Positions 11,030-25,900 of a stretch of DNA of 64,000 nt are shown here, piece after piece; position 1 is the first letter of the stretch, and each line of letters starts with the position of its first letter. The DNA lies in assembly GCA_034190875.2 (NCBI GenBank), contig CM067351.1, forward strand, positions 3,130,062 to 3,194,061. The letters run 5' to 3'. Source of the stretch: Urechis unicinctus. Lineage: Eukaryota; Annelida; Polychaeta; Xenopneusta; Urechidae. A program made the translations under genes and the position numbers. The notes beneath the pieces were generated by a model. That model saw only the letters and a program-made list of their open reading frames with translations, was not told where the DNA came from and did no database searches.

Positions 11030-12117
11030 CTAGATTTGTTCCACAGCTTGTAGCAAGTCTGAATCGCTCATCAGTCTACCGCGTTTGCTTGCCTCTGAGA
11101 AAGGTTCCAGTTGTAGTTTCAAGACATGGTAAATGATCAACTGAGACCATCCTCTTGTGTTTATACACAACCCTAATATGTTTACAGGTTATTGACATTA
11201 CTTAATTATTATTGGTATTACTTAACTGTTAATGAATGGAAAGAGCTCTATTATTGCGTTTTCTCGCAAAGGTCAGCTAAATGATTGTGTAATATCTGAG
11301 GAGATTGTGAAATCCAACGACACACAGAGTTGATATACGCTTGAGTAATCTCCATCGGCTTATGGACGCAGGTCACAAAGACTCAAATCGTCTGACACAA
11401 TGACTCAAATCGTTTGACATGAGCTGTTACCTAATTACGATAGAAGCGCATCGTGAATTCGACAATCAGAAAATCACATTACCCAATTGTGTAATTATTC
11501 CACAGATTCGTCAAGTGAGATTAATTACACAAACACCAGTATAACATTTATTCACATGTCTTTCGAACTAATTAACGAGTCTTCTATCTTCTTTCATACA
11601 AACAAAACAAAATATATCATAATCTCTAACAATAAGAAAAAACCGTTCAAGAGAATCTTAAACTTCATATCTTTGGTACTCAAGGTATGATTGAAGTAGA
11701 TGATTGGGTTGTCTGCACACAAAGACATATATTCTTACAACATATATAAAAGACAACGAATCTAAACTATGATGTAGTGCGATTAAAAATACTCACTGAA
11801 CAGGGCAAGCAGTTACAAGATTACAAAATTACTTTTATCCAGTTGGTGGGGGTCGAGATGAAGCCCGGGTATTCACCAGTGACACCCCACTTAACAGTAA
11901 AACTGTTTGTAGATTACGGTTTTTGTGTTCCCATAATTACAAAAGAACCAAGTCTTGCTTCATTTTTTCTTTGACCCCATTTCACCATACAAACCGCCTC
12001 CTGTTATGTCATATCCAACTAGATGGTGAAAACCATAACCAGAAAAGGTCAACAAAATGGTGTTATAATATCTGAGATTGTGAAAACCGTCCACCAAAAA
12101 TATTGCCGCCCGAATTC

Positions 12118-13647
12118 TGCCCACAACTGGTTTACAGTGCCAGCTAGATTCAGTGGCAAGACAGAATGAAATATATGATATTCCCTAAATCTACGTATGG
12201 CACGTTCAACATGAACTCGCAAGTTAGCAATCAGCTGATTCTCACTGTTTTCTGTAGATTTGAACTGCCCTTTGTCTGCAAGAAAATGTGGAATGACGAG
12301 TTTGCATCCCCTTTATCAGCCATGAGTTCATCACCAGCCTCCAAAAGCCCTAGGATACCAGACACTCTGGTGATGTGTTTATCTGATATACTGCCAGAAT
12401 ACAGAGTGCTGACAAAGGACAGCACCTGCAGGTGTTATCCCCACCAAACCTTTGAGGGTAGTTGTTCCTTTGTAGTGAGAATACATCTCTGAGTTCAATA
12501 TAAGGCTTTAGGGTGACTGTACTTTTAATTCAGTGCAATCAAGAATCACCCGCACACCAGGGAAGTGTGTCTGAAATGTCTGTGGCATATGCTGCTCAAT
12601 CTGACCTTTTGTTGGCCACAGTGGTTGGGCACCCAAAATGCAATAAAGAAAATTTGTCCAAGAAACGGTGTTTCTGCTGACAGTCGATTGGCTCACACAA
12701 AACTTATCAGCCAAATTTTGGTCAAGGGAACCAAGTCTAATCTTATGCAGAAATATGAAAAATTTATCAATTAATATCAACTTATTACTGAAACTTTGAT
12801 AAGTCGTTTTCGATGTTTGTGATTGAAGTCTCTGGTGCTGAGTGCACTTAATCATTTTCGCGGCATTCGGGTTTATTCCATCAATGAAAGATTTGAGTGT
12901 GTCATAGTTGGGGAAACCAGTATAAAACTTTATCATGTTGGAGTCATTTGAAAATCTCTGCAAACCAAACTGCTCCAACTTGTGTTTTGTGACTTGGGCT
13001 TGCAGTTCCTCAATGTGCTTTTGTGCAGCTCTGAGCTGTTCTTCAGTGGAGGAGGGAGGGCAACGGTAGTCATGGCAATCTACTGGGCTGACTGAAGCAG
13101 GTTCTGAGGAGCTGAAAAAAGACCAAGCATATATTGTAACAGCATACAAATACTACCAAGCATATAATCTAATAAACATTATTTAAGTTTACTTATACAG
13201 TCTGTCAATGATTTCTCAATCAGGATTAGTATCTTAATATGTCAACCACTATACCACACATGGATAGTGGTTCAGATACCTACCCAGCTGCACAATCATT
13301 TGGTGTATCAGATCCACAGTGTTGCTCAGCTTCTGAACTTCTCTGCTTGGGAGGTTTCCTCTGCTTGGATGGTTTAGTCCATGAAAATAGTGAGCGTTAG
13401 GTTAAGCGATTGAAGTCATATTATCGCCCACAGCCAAGTCACTTACCTCGAAATTTGGTCCTTCATCCCTCCTTATCATAGTCACCCATCGTTTCCTAGT
13501 CACTATATTCTGCGGAAACTCGTGAAAAGACAGTTTCTTCTTGTGGGATGCGGCGTACTTCTCTTTAAAATGCCAATTATTCGTACAACTAACTGGGAAC
13601 CGAGATATGCGCCATCGTTGTTTACAGGGGGAGCCTCGTTCTGACAT
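12118..13647 (-). pseudogene. THAP + DDE_Tnp_4 transposase, copy 2 (C-terminus missing)
   Basis: Same exon layout as copy 1. The coiled-coil/HTH/first-aspartate exon is open over 12,508-13,149 without the extra A of copy 1. A 2-base loss near 12,420 (gacagcacc instead of gacacagcacc) breaks the frame in the DDE domain. The reading frame after HVERAIRR runs through the array junction, so the last residues are replaced by unrelated sequence. Confidence 0.85.
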
Positions 13648-15098
13648 CGCAATGGTGAATTCGTGAAATAGACGAATAGTCTATCGGGGTTATTATGGCA
13701 AACTTCAGCTATGTCGACATGATGACGACCCGTTCCATTGTATTTGATTCCGACCTTAACACAGATAGAAGGGCAAATATTTTTAAACAGCAAGGTCGCC
13801 CACATGTTCCGTTCCGAAAGGTTGCGGACTCATTTACCAGTGCGGGAAAATACACAATTTATGTTCTATTTGTGACGGTTGCAGCTGCATTCAGGAATGA
13901 TAACACTATATCATGTGGAGACATGCGTACGTGTGATGACCATATAAACGACACGAGCAACGTTACCTCTATACTTAATCAGTAGGGTTGTCATAACGTT
14001 TAACGTTTGTTACGTGCGTTATGATTATGCAACCATTGGTTCTCAATGGGAAGTCTATTCTATATTCTATCCTGCAGTGTTCAAAAATATGTTCATAAAC
14101 GCAAAATTCCGAGTTATTCGCTTATGCCCCTGTCAGTGTCATATGAATTCATGCATAATAGATCGCTGAAGGACCTTATGGTCAACTCAAGGCAAGGTAG
14201 GTCCATCATTATTGGTACTGCCCATATAACATGTTACAATAATCTGGTGATGCATGGTAATATGTTTACTTTATCAGCGTATTGATAATTCGCCAATTGT
14301 TTTAGCCAATTGCATGTGACTTGATTTATATTGATGTTTATGCAAGATACTGCTTTAAGTTGAGTGAATCGAAAACAGGTCTAATTCACTTTTCACACAG
14401 GGATAAGATTAGGGGTGTGCCAGTGCAATGATTTACGTCGATGGTATGAACTACAAGGCCTGCCTCGTGTGAGCCGTGTTATAGAGATTGCTGGTTGGCA
14501 ACGCGGTTGTTACTATTTGATCCAACACTTCCTCTCCGATTAGAAACATTCGTTTCTTAGCCAAATGTTTCCGAGACTTCCCTCCTAGCAAATCTCAAAC
14601 CACCCTCGCTCCTCTTTTCAAGGCATTACGACAGTTAAACTTTTTGCGCCAGCGGTAACGCCATTTTTGGCACAACCACAACCTCCAAACTATGTCCTCA
14701 CTGACTCCTTGTCCTAGAAAACACGGAGAGGCAACCAGCCGCTTGGTTCAGATAATACAGCGGGGTTTGTCAGTCACTTTCTGTAATTCTTCCTAGTAAA
14801 TCTTCACTCTAATACTTCGTTATTACAATCATTTATTGTATACACATAAGGGGGGTCTAAGTGAACGCTCTCCTCCCACAACAACTCCTCGTTCCAATTG
14901 GAAATGTAACCTTTTTTCAAATTTACTGCGTGCTTGACTTATGTGGACACGATCCAGATATCATACTTACCTGGTTTAACCTCATCAGAGCGTTCATCCT
15001 TATAACGTCATCCACTTATCTTCGTGGTTATGCAAAGCTTAGTGCTGAGATGATAGCTGAGGTTGTACCCTTTCACCAACAAACCCAGAACCAGTAGA

Positions 15099-15410
15099 TT
15101 AACGAATGATTAAGCTGCTGTACAATAGTAACTTTGGTTTCTTCGTTGTGTGTGGCAAAAAGGTGAATCCCCTGTTTCTTAAGAAACGTCTGAAATTTAC
15201 TGTTGACAAATTCTCTGTCCTTATCAGTCTGTAAACACAGGGGCTTCCGTCGTTTGTTAAGCATACCCTCAAAGGTTCGAATCTCCAGTTGCATTTTTTA
15301 GTGGAATCACCCACTCATATTTCGAGAATACATTGATACACATCAAGAGAAATTTCATGTCTTGGTTGTGTTTGGCTAAGCGTGCTATATCCACTAAATC
15401 TGTCTGACAT
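15099..15410 (-). pseudogene. Integrase core fragment, copy 2
   Basis: Same relic as 7554-7866 with QTDKDREFVN and HNEETKVTIVQQ. It has one base fewer in the T run near 15,295, which shifts where the two frames meet. Confidence 0.72.
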
Positions 15411-18400
15411 TAATGATCAATCCTTCCTACTATAGCATATCCCCACTTACATAGTCAGAACCACATCCCCTTCTCTCCTCCTCCCCCAGGCACTTATCTT
15501 TTCTCTTACGTTCAACCATCGCACCCTCACAAGGTATTTAATCTACTCGTGTTGCACACCGCCGGATATAGTTCCATCAGACAGGGTGAGCTACTAAATT
15601 TTGAGGAAGAATTGAGTCTCGCAACGATTCAGCAAATCTTTCTTTACCCAGCGTTTACCTCATCTCAACACATCGTTAACTAAATCCGACACGTTAGTTC
15701 CACTAACTGCTTGTCGTTTAATCTTAATTGCACTCACTCATTACATCCCATGTCAGGGTTTTTTCAAAGGCGTTCCAATAACAAACGACCTTTTTTATGA
15801 AATCTATTAGGCGTGGTTTCTACGATGCCACAATATATACTTTTCTGGTTTGAGCTTGAGGGAAGGGGGATTAGCTATGGCCGGATTGGGGTGTCGGAGT
15901 TCTGTGTTGTTTTGTTAAAATATGAATTTTATGATTCTACTACTTAGCTTCCTCCGATTAATCACTTTGAATCAACAAGCCCTGCATCTCAGCATCCAAG
16001 TTTGATAATGCATCGACAGTAGGAGCTTGATCATAACGTGTACTTAACAGCACCCGGAGATCAACCAACATCATTTTCCTAGCCATAATTAGCCAAACAG
16101 TTTGCCTCACAACAGACCAGCAATACATAAAGTGGGTCCTTATAACGCTGGAAGAAAACCAGTGGTTTGTAATCCTCTTTTCATTTTCTTGTGTTAGTTT
16201 TCGGTGAGATCAAAGCATGCGGGGTTCATTTACGCTTATGAACTGAAGTCAACCATACGTTTCCTTTTAAAACATTGAGGGCACATTCACATAGACAATT
16301 CATCAATTCTTTGTCTGCCGCATGAATCAAAGCCCTATTGACAGAGGGGTTGGCTTTAGCCATCACACTTGATGTTTTAAAGGTATATTTGTTTGGCTAA
16401 ATGCACGATTTGGAAAGCCTCAATTCAACCCCTCTACAAATTCCACATGAGGTAGTTGAGTATACATTGTTTGCAACTCTCCAAAACACCACACGATTTG
16501 GTTAGGTGATGGCTCAATGTAACTTCCTTTAATTAACTAGGTCACGTGATTAAGTATGTTTTTTCCACATCCAGGTCTGACTCGCCATCATGCAGGTAAA
16601 GGGGTGTTTTAAGGCTCGATCCATTCTCATACTAAAATATCATTCAGTTCCCTGCTCTTTTTATAGATGGGCACTGTGTGTTAAGGGTTGGGTGTCGTGG
16701 TGTTTAGAACCCAAAAGAAATTCAACTAGAGTATATTAATACTTTTATTAAATCACCAATCATGTATATTCATTCAGATACTAATTCGGTTATATTCACA
16801 GTCATAGGGTTCCCCCATTAAGAGCTTAGCCCAATATTTGGGGTCATACAAAAAGCTAACATATTACCACAATATTCTCTAGAGAGCTAAAGGCAGAGTT
16901 CAGTCAAATTGTGTTGTTCATACAATACGCACCATAATTCAATCACATGACTTTCGTCCACCTTATTCAAGGCTTGTCCTATGCAATGTGAATACATTTC
17001 CCGCTGGTTCTCTGCTTGACGAACTCCAGACCAACAGTCGTTGCATGGCTCTTGGGCTATGTCTGATAACATCAGTATCATTAAACATGTGTACAGGCTT
17101 TATCATATACCACCCATCAGAAGATCCACGGTCACCCCTATTTTGTCTTCGTTCTCTTGATTCTTCATCAGATTTTATCAATTCCCGCCAATGAAAAATA
17201 TCAAAGCGCATGACAACTCCTCCATGGATCATTTAGATCCAGGAGAGCGGAGTTTTCACTCGCTCATTTGCACCGTCTCAAATCTTGACCTTAACATTAA
17301 CATCAACGTCCCACTTCTGACAAAGGCGTCGACAGGTAAGTTTATTTGACGTCTGTTCCATCGTCGCGAATTTGTAAATCAGTGGTCAAATGTTCTGGGT
17401 TACTAAACCACTGTGTGATTTGAAATCTAACCCAACGTCAACTTGTATACACTGGTCCACCAACTTAATCATACTCTTTGCTGTTCTCCCCTGCCATCTT
17501 GAATGGGAAAAAAATCTATCCATGTTCTCTTATTTATACGTCTGATCGAGCTGATGTTAGGGGTTTTCATGATCACGTGATGAATTAATTTCAGACCCGG
17601 TAAATCACATTGTATCGGGCACACATTGGGGTTGTGTGGTTCTTCTAGTGTGAAAATTAAGCTTTCTGATAACGCCGAGGGCAACCTTCCTCTGCTCTGC
17701 TGTGTCTGCTGTTTTTCTTAATTTTCGATTTTCTTTTACAGTGACATTTCAAGTGCTGGGTCAAAATCGTATTCGTAACAAAGCTGCATTGACAGTGAAA
17801 AACATCACTTAGAAGATTCAACCTCTACTGGCAGTAAACTTGTTGATAACCAATATTTGTTATCACTTTAATCCACCTCATCTTCCGACATGACTGTAGG
17901 TCTTATTGTATATCAGTTCTTGATTAAGTTGTGTATACATCTATAACTTGTTTTTTTTAAAAACAGACCACCTGCTATACGCATCCGTCATTTTGATGTC
18001 ACTCTCACGCTACCTCAGTCATAAATGACAACCCATCAAACCATCTTTATAATACCCCCCCATAATACCCCCCAAACACTGAATTCACCAATATTTCCTA
18101 TAGTCTACACACAATCATTTGATATATTCCTTCCGCGAGGGCCAGTTGTCAATTAAAGCTATTCTTAATTCCCATAACCTTTACACATACAGTTCATCGA
18201 TCCATTCAAAAACGTCTGCAATACACATCTAAAATTGTGCCTCTGGTTCTGCCATCAAACCATTCATTCCTTGCTTCTAAAAGCATATGCCTCGTGTAAT
18301 TATACAATCTCACGTGACCCTTCTTGATCAGCACCATAGGGACCTGCATTGTACATTCAACGTCACATCTGTGCCAATTGATACTTCGACACGAATCTAG

Positions 18401-19658
18401 TCTCCTGTTTCTGCCTGTTTCTGTGACATACCCACAGTCCAATAAACAGTTTATCTCCCACTATCTGACATTTCATAAATAAACTGCTTTTCATAAATAC
18501 CACATCTTTACTCCAAACCACTATCAAACACTGCACAAAGTAGCGAGTGTATAGCGGTTTACCTTGATCCATCTAGATTTGTTCCACAGCTTGTAGCAAG
18601 TCTGAATCGCTCATCAGTCTACCGCGTTTGCTTGCCTCTGAGAAAGGTTCCAGTTGTAGTTTCAAGACATGGTAAATGATCAACTGAGACCATCCTCTTG
18701 TGTTTATACACAACCCTAATATGTTTACAGGTTATTGACATTACTTAATTATTATTGGTATTACTTAACTGTTAATGAATGGAAAGAGCTCTATTATTGC
18801 GTTTTCTCGCAAAGGTCAGCTAAATGATTGTGTAATATCTGAGGAGATTGTGAAATCCAACGACACACAGAGTTGATATACGCTTGAGTAATCTCCATCG
18901 GCTTATGGACGCAGGTCACAAAGACTCAAATCGTCTGACACAATGACTCAAATCGTTTGACATGAGCTGTTACCTAATTACGATAGAAGCGCATCGTGAA
19001 TTCGACAATCAGAAAATCACATTACCCAATTGTGTAATTATTCCACAGATTCGTCAAGTGAGATTAATTACACAAACACCAGTATAACATTTATTCACAT
19101 GTCTTTCGAACTAATTAACGAGTCTTCTATCTTCTTTCATACAAACAAAACAAAATATATCATAATCTCTAACAATAAGAAAAAACCGTTCAAGAGAATC
19201 TTAAACTTCATATCTTTGGTACTCAAGGTATGATTGAAGTAGATGATTGGGTTGTCTGCACACAAAGACATATATTCTTACAACATATATAAAAGACAAC
19301 GAATCTAAACTATGATGTAGTGCGATTAAAAATACTCACTGAACAGGGCAAGCAGTTACAAGATTACAAAATTACTTTTATCCAGTTGGTGGGGGTCGAG
19401 ATGAAGCCCGGGTATTCACCAGTGACACCCACTTAACAGTAAAACTGTTTGTAGATTACGGTTTTTGTGTTCCCATAATTACAAAAGAACCAAGTCTTGC
19501 TTCATTTTTTCTTTGACCCCATTTCACCATACAAACCGCCTCCTGTTATGTCATATCCAACTAGATGGTGAAAACCATAACCAGAAAAGGTCAACAAAAT
19601 GGTGTTATAATATCTGAGATTGTGAAAACCGTCCACCAAAATATTGCCGCCCGAATTC

Positions 19659-21189
19659 TGCCCACAACTGGTTTACAGTGCCAGCTAGATTCAGTGGCAA
19701 GACAGAATGAAATATATGATATTCCCTAAATCTACGTATGGCACGTTCAACATGAACTCGCAAGTTAGCAATCAGCTGATTCTCACTGTTTTCTGTAGAT
19801 TTGAACTGCCCTTTGTCTGCAAGAAAATGTGGAATGACGAGTTTGCATCCCCTTTATCAGCCATGAGTTCATCACCAGCCTCCAAAAGCCCTAGGATACC
19901 AGACACTCTGGTGATGTGTTTATCTGATATACTGCCAGAATACAGAGTGCTGACAAAGGACAGCACCTGCAGGTGTTATCCCCACCAAACCTTTGAGGGT
20001 AGTTGTTCCTTTGTAGTGAGAATACATCTCTGAGTTCAATATAAGGCTTTAGGGTGACTGTACTTTTAATTCAGTGCAATCAAGAATCACCCGCACACCA
20101 GGGAAGTGTGTCTGAAATGTCTGTGGCATATGCTGCTCAATCTGACCTTTTGTTGGCCACAGTGGTTGGGCACCCAAAATGCAATAAAGAAAAATTTGTC
20201 CAAGAAACGGTGTTTCTGCTGACAGTCGATTGGCTCACACAAAACTTATCAGCCAAATTTTGGTCAAGGGAACCAAGTCTAATCTTATGCAGAAATATGA
20301 AAAATTTATCAATTAATATCAACTTATTACTGAAACTTTGATAAGTCGTTTTCGATGTTTGTGATTGAAGTCTCTGGTGCTGAGTGCACTTAATCATTTT
20401 CGCGGCATTCGGGTTTATTCCATCAATGAAAGATTTGAGTGTGTCATAGTTGGGGAAACCAGTATAAAACTTTATCATGTTGGAGTCATTTGAAAATCTC
20501 TGCAAACCAAACTGCTCCAACTTGTGTTTTGTGACTTGGGCTTGCAGTTCCTCAATGTGCTTTTGTGCAGCTCTGAGCTGTTCTTCAGTGGAGGAGGGAG
20601 GGCAACGGTAGTCATGGCAATCTACTGGGCTGACTGAAGCAGGTTCTGAGGAGCTGAAAAAAGACCAAGCATATATTGTAACAGCATACAAATACTACCA
20701 AGCATATAATCTAATAAACATTATTTAAGTTTACTTATACAGTCTGTCAATGATTTCTCAATCAGGATTAGTATCTTAATATGTCAACCACTATACCACA
20801 CATGGATAGTGGTTCAGATACCTACCCAGCTGCACAATCATTTGGTGTATCAGATCCACAGTGTTGCTCAGCTTCTGAACTTCTCTGCTTGGGAGGTTTC
20901 CTCTGCTTGGATGGTTTAGTCCATGAAAATAGTGAGCGTTAGGTTAAGCGATTGAAGTCATATTATCGCCCACAGCCAAGTCACTTACCTCGAAATTTGG
21001 TCCTTCATCCCTCCTTATCATAGTCACCCATCGTTTCCTAGTCACTATATTCTGCGGAAACTCGTGAAAAGACAGTTTCTTCTTGTGGGATGCGGCGTAC
21101 TTCTCTTTAAAATGCCAATTATTCGTACAACTAACTGGGAACCGAGATATGCGCCATCGTTGTTTACAGGGGGAGCCTCGTTCTGACAT
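19659..21189 (-). pseudogene. THAP + DDE_Tnp_4 transposase, copy 3
   Basis: As copy 2, with the same 2-base loss near 19,960. An additional A in the run near 20,190 ends the open frame early, after the HTH (open 20,137-20,691). Confidence 0.85.
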
Positions 21190-22639
21190 CGCAATGGTGA
21201 ATTCGTGAAATAGACGAATAGTCTATCGGGGTTATTATGGCAAACTTCAGCTATGTCGACATGATGACGACCCGTTCCATTGTATTTGATTCCGACCTTT
21301 AACACAGATAGAAGGGCAAATATTTTTAAACAGCAAGGTCGCCCACATGTTCCGTTCCGAAAGGTTGCGGACTCATTTACCAGTGCGGGAAAATACACAA
21401 TTTATGTTCTATTTGTGACGGTTGCAGCTGCATTCAGGAATGATAACACTATATCATGTGGAGACATGCGTACGTGATGACCATATAAACGACACGAGCA
21501 ACGTTACCTCTATACTTAATCAGTAGGGTTGTCATAACGTTTAACGTTTGTTACGTGCGTTATGATTATGCAACCATTGGTTCTCAATGGGAAGTCTATT
21601 CTATATTCTATCCTGCAGTGTTCAAAAATATGTTCATAAACGCAAAATTCCGAGTTATTCGCTTATGCCCCTGTCAGTGTCATATGAATTCATGCATAAT
21701 AGATCGCTGAAGGACCTTATGGTCAACTCAAGGCAAGGTAGGTCCATCATTATTGGTACTGCCCATATAACATGTTACAATAATCTGGTGATGCATGGTA
21801 ATATGTTTACTTTATCAGCGTATTGATAATTCGCCAATTGTTTTAGCCAATTGCATGTGACTTGATTTATATTGATGTTTATGCAAGATACTGCTTTAAG
21901 TTGAGTGAATCGAAAACAGGTCTAATTCACTTTTCACACAGGGATAAGATTAGGGGTGTGCCAGTGCAATGATTTACGTCGATGGTATGAACTACAAGGC
22001 CTGCCTCGTGTGAGCCGTGTTATAGAGATTGCTGGTTGGCAACGCGGTTGTTACTATTTGATCCAACACTTCCTCTCCGATTAGAAACATTCGTTTCTTA
22101 GCCAAATGTTTCCGAGACTTCCCTCCTAGCAAATCTCAAACCACCCTCGCTCCTCTTTTCAAGGCATTACGACAGTTAAACTTTTTGCGCCAGCGGTAAC
22201 GCCATTTTTGGCACAACCACAACCTCCAAACTATGTCCTCACTGACTCCTTGTCCTAGAAAACACGGAGAGGCAACCAGCCGCTTGGTTCAGATAATACA
22301 GCGGGGTTTGTCAGTCACTTTCTGTAATTCTTCCTAGTAAATCTTCACTCTAATACTTCGTTATTACAATCATTTATGTATACACATAAGGGGGGTCTAA
22401 GTGAACGCTCTCCTCCCACAACAACTCCTCGTTCCAATTGGAAATGTAACCTTTTTTTCAAATTTACTGCGTGCTTGACTTATGTGGACACGATCCAGAT
22501 ATCATACTTACCTGGTTTAACCTCATCAGAGCGTTCATCCTTATAACGTCATCCACTTATCTTCGTGGTTATGCAAAGCTTAGTGCTGAGATGATAGCTG
22601 AGGTTGTACCCTTTCACCAACAAACCCAGAACCAGTAGA

Positions 22640-22950
22640 TTAACGAATGATTAAGCTGCTGTACAATAGTAACTTTGGTTTCTTCGTTGTGTGTGGCAAA
22701 AAGGTGAATCCCCTGTTTCTTAAGAAACGTCTGAAATTTACTGTTGACAAATTCTCTGTCCTTATCAGTCTGTAAACACAGGGGCTTCCGTCGTTTGTTA
22801 AGCATACCCTCAAAGGTTCGAATCTCCAGTTGCATTTTTTAGTGGAATCACCCACTCATATTTCGAGAATACATTGATACACATCAAGAGAATTTCATGT
22901 CTTGGTTGTGTTTGGCTAAGCGTGCTATATCCACTAAATCTGTCTGACAT
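22640..22950 (-). pseudogene. Integrase core fragment, copy 3
   Basis: Same relic as at 7554-7866. Both half-domain frames are present, and one A is missing in the run near 22,890. Confidence 0.72.
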
Positions 22951-25900
22951 TAATGATCAATCCTTCCTACTATAGCATATCCCCACTTACATAGTCAGAA
23001 CCACATCCCCTTCTCTCCTCCTCCCCCAGGCACTTATCTTTTCTCTTACGTTCAACCATCGCACCCTCACAAGGTATTTAATCTACTCGTGTTGCACACC
23101 GCCGGATATAGTTCCATCAGACAGGGTGAGCTACTAAATTTTGAGGAAGAATTGAGTCTCGCAACGATTCAGCAAATCTTTCTTTACCCAGCGTTTACCT
23201 CATCTCAACACATCGTTAACTAAATCCGACACGTTAGTTCCACTAACTGCTTGTCGTTTAATCTTAATTGCACTCACTCATTACATCCCATGTCAGGGTT
23301 TTTTCAAAGGCGTTCCAATAACAAACGACCTTTTTTATGAAATCTATTAGGCGTGGTTTCTACGATGCCACAATATATACTTTTTCTGGTTTGAGCTTGA
23401 GGGAAGGGGGATTAGCTATGGCCGGATTGGGGTGTCGGAGTTCTGTGTTGTTTTGTTAAAATATGAATTTTATGATTCTACTTTAGCTTCCTCCGATTAA
23501 TCACTTTGAATCAACAAGCCCTGCATCTCAGCATCCAAGTTTGATAATGCATCGACAGTAGGAGCTTGATCATAACGTGTACTTAACAGCACCCGGAGAT
23601 CAACCAACATCATTTTCCTAGCCATAATTAGCCAAACAGTTTGCCTCACAACAGACCAGCAATACATAAAGTGGGTCCTTATAACGCTGGAAAAAAACCA
23701 GTGGTTTGTAATCCTCTTTTCATTTTCTTGTGTTAGTTTTCGGTGAGATCAAAGCATGCGGGGTTCATTTACGCTTATGAACTGAAGTCAACCATACGTT
23801 TCCTTTTAAAACATTGAGGGCACATTCACATAGACAATTCATCAATTCTTTGTCTGCCGCATGAATCAAAGCCCTATTGACAGAGGGGTTGGCTTTAGCC
23901 ATCACACTTGATGTTTTAAAGGTATATTTGTTTGGCTAAATGCACGATTTGGAAAGCCTCAATTCAACCCCTCTACAAATTCCACATGAGGTAGTTGAGT
24001 ATACATTGTTTGCAACTCTCCAAAACACCACACGATTTGGTTAGGTGATGGCTCAATGTAACTTCCTTTAATTTACTAGGTCACGTGATTAAGTATGTTT
24101 TTCCACATCCAGGTCTGACTCGCCATCATGCAGGTAAAGGGGTGTTTTAAGGCTCGATCCATTCTCATACTAAAATATCATTCAGTTCCCTGCTCTTTTT
24201 ATAGATGGGCACTGTGTGTTAAGGGTTGGGTGTCGTGGTGTTTAGAACCCAAAAGAAATTCAACTAGAGTATATTAATACTTTTATTAAATCACCAATCA
24301 TGTATATTCATTCAGATACTAATTCGGTTATATTCACAGTCATAGGGTTCCCCCATTAAGAGCTTAGCCCAATATTTGGGGTCATACAAAAAGCTAACAT
24401 ATTACCACAATATTCTCTAGAGAGCTAAAGGCAGAGTTCAGTCAAATTGTGTTGTTCATACAATACGCACCATAATTCAATCACATGACTTTCGTCCACC
24501 TTATTCAAGGCTTGTCCTATGCAATGTGAATACATTTCCCGCTGGTTCTCTGCTTGACGAACTCCAGACCAACAGTCGTTGCATGGCTCTTGGGCTATGT
24601 CTGATAACATCAGTATCATTAAACATGTGTACAGGCTTTATCATATACCACCCATCAGAAGATCCACGGTCACCCCTATTTTGTCTTCGTTCTCTTGATT
24701 CTTCATCAGATTTTATCAATTCCCGCCAATGAAAAATATCAAAGCGCATGACAACTCCTCCATGGATCATTTAGATCCAGGAGAGCGGAGTTTTCACTCG
24801 CTCATTTGCACCGTCTCAAATCTTGACCTTAACATTAACATCAACGTCCCACTTCTGACAAAGGCGTCGACAGGTAAGTTTATTTGACGTCTGTTCCATC
24901 GTCGCGAGTTTATAAATCAGTGGTCAAAAATTCGCGGTTACTAAACCACTGTGTGATTTTAAATCTACCCCAACGTCAACTTGTATACACTGGTCCACCA
25001 ACTTAATCATACTCTTTGCTGTTCTCCCCTGCCATCTTGAATGGGAAAAAAATCTATCCATGTTCTCTTATTTATACGTCTGATCGAGCTGATGTTAGGG
25101 GTTTTCATGATCACGTGATGAATTAATTTCAGACCCGGTAAATCACATTGTATCGGGCACACATTGGGGTTGTGTGGTTCTTCTAGTGTGAAAATTAAGC
25201 TTTCTGATAACGCCGAGGGCAACCTTCCTCTGCTCTGCTGTGTCTGCTGTTTTTCTTAATTTTCGATTTTCTTTTACAGTGACATTTCAAGTGCTGGGTC
25301 AAAATCGTATTCGTAACAAAGCTGCATTGACAGTGAAAAAAAATCACTTAGAAGATTCAACCTCTACTGGCAGTAAACTTGTTGATAACCAATATTTGTT
25401 ATCACTTTAATCCACCTCATCTTCCGACATGACTGTAGGTCTTATTGTATATCAGTTCTTGATTAAGTTGTGTATACATCTATAACTTGTTTTTTTTAAA
25501 AACAGACCACCTGCTATACGCATCCGTCATTTTGATGTCACTCTCACGCTACCTCAGTCATAAATGACAACCCATCAAACCATCTTTATAATACCCCCCC
25601 ATAATACCCCCCAAACACTGAATTCACCAATATTTCCTATAGTCTACACACAATCATTTGATATATTCCTTCCGCGAGGGCCAGTTGTCAATTAAAGCTA
25701 TTCTTAATTCCCATAACCTTTACACATACAGTTCATCGATCCATTCAAAAACGTCTGCAATACACATCTAAAATTGTGCCTCTGGTTCTGCCATCAAACC
25801 ATTCATTCCTTGCTTCTAAAAGCATATGCCTCGTGTAATTATACAATCTCACGTGACCCTTCTTGATCAGCACCATAGGGACCTGCATTGTACATTCAAC

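Larger units (their letters stand above)
4571..12117. repeat. 7.5-kb tandem unit, copy 1
   Basis: The word tgcccacaactgg recurs at 4571, 12118, 19659 and 27200, giving unit lengths of 7547, 7541 and 7541. Contents in order: truncated transposase (4571-6103), about 1.4 kb with no recognised coding, integrase fragment (7554-7866), and 4.2 kb of Polinton-like debris. Copy 1 has more private differences than copies 2 to 4, for example ggtgttgg where the others have ggtgtcgg near 8348. Confidence 0.97.
12118..19658. repeat. 7.5-kb tandem unit, copy 2
   Basis: Full copy, nearly identical to copies 1 and 3. It starts with the transposase cut at the codon where copy 1 continues toward its C-terminus. 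The bases just left of the junction are ccgcccgaatt, the true right end of the unit. Confidence 0.97.
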
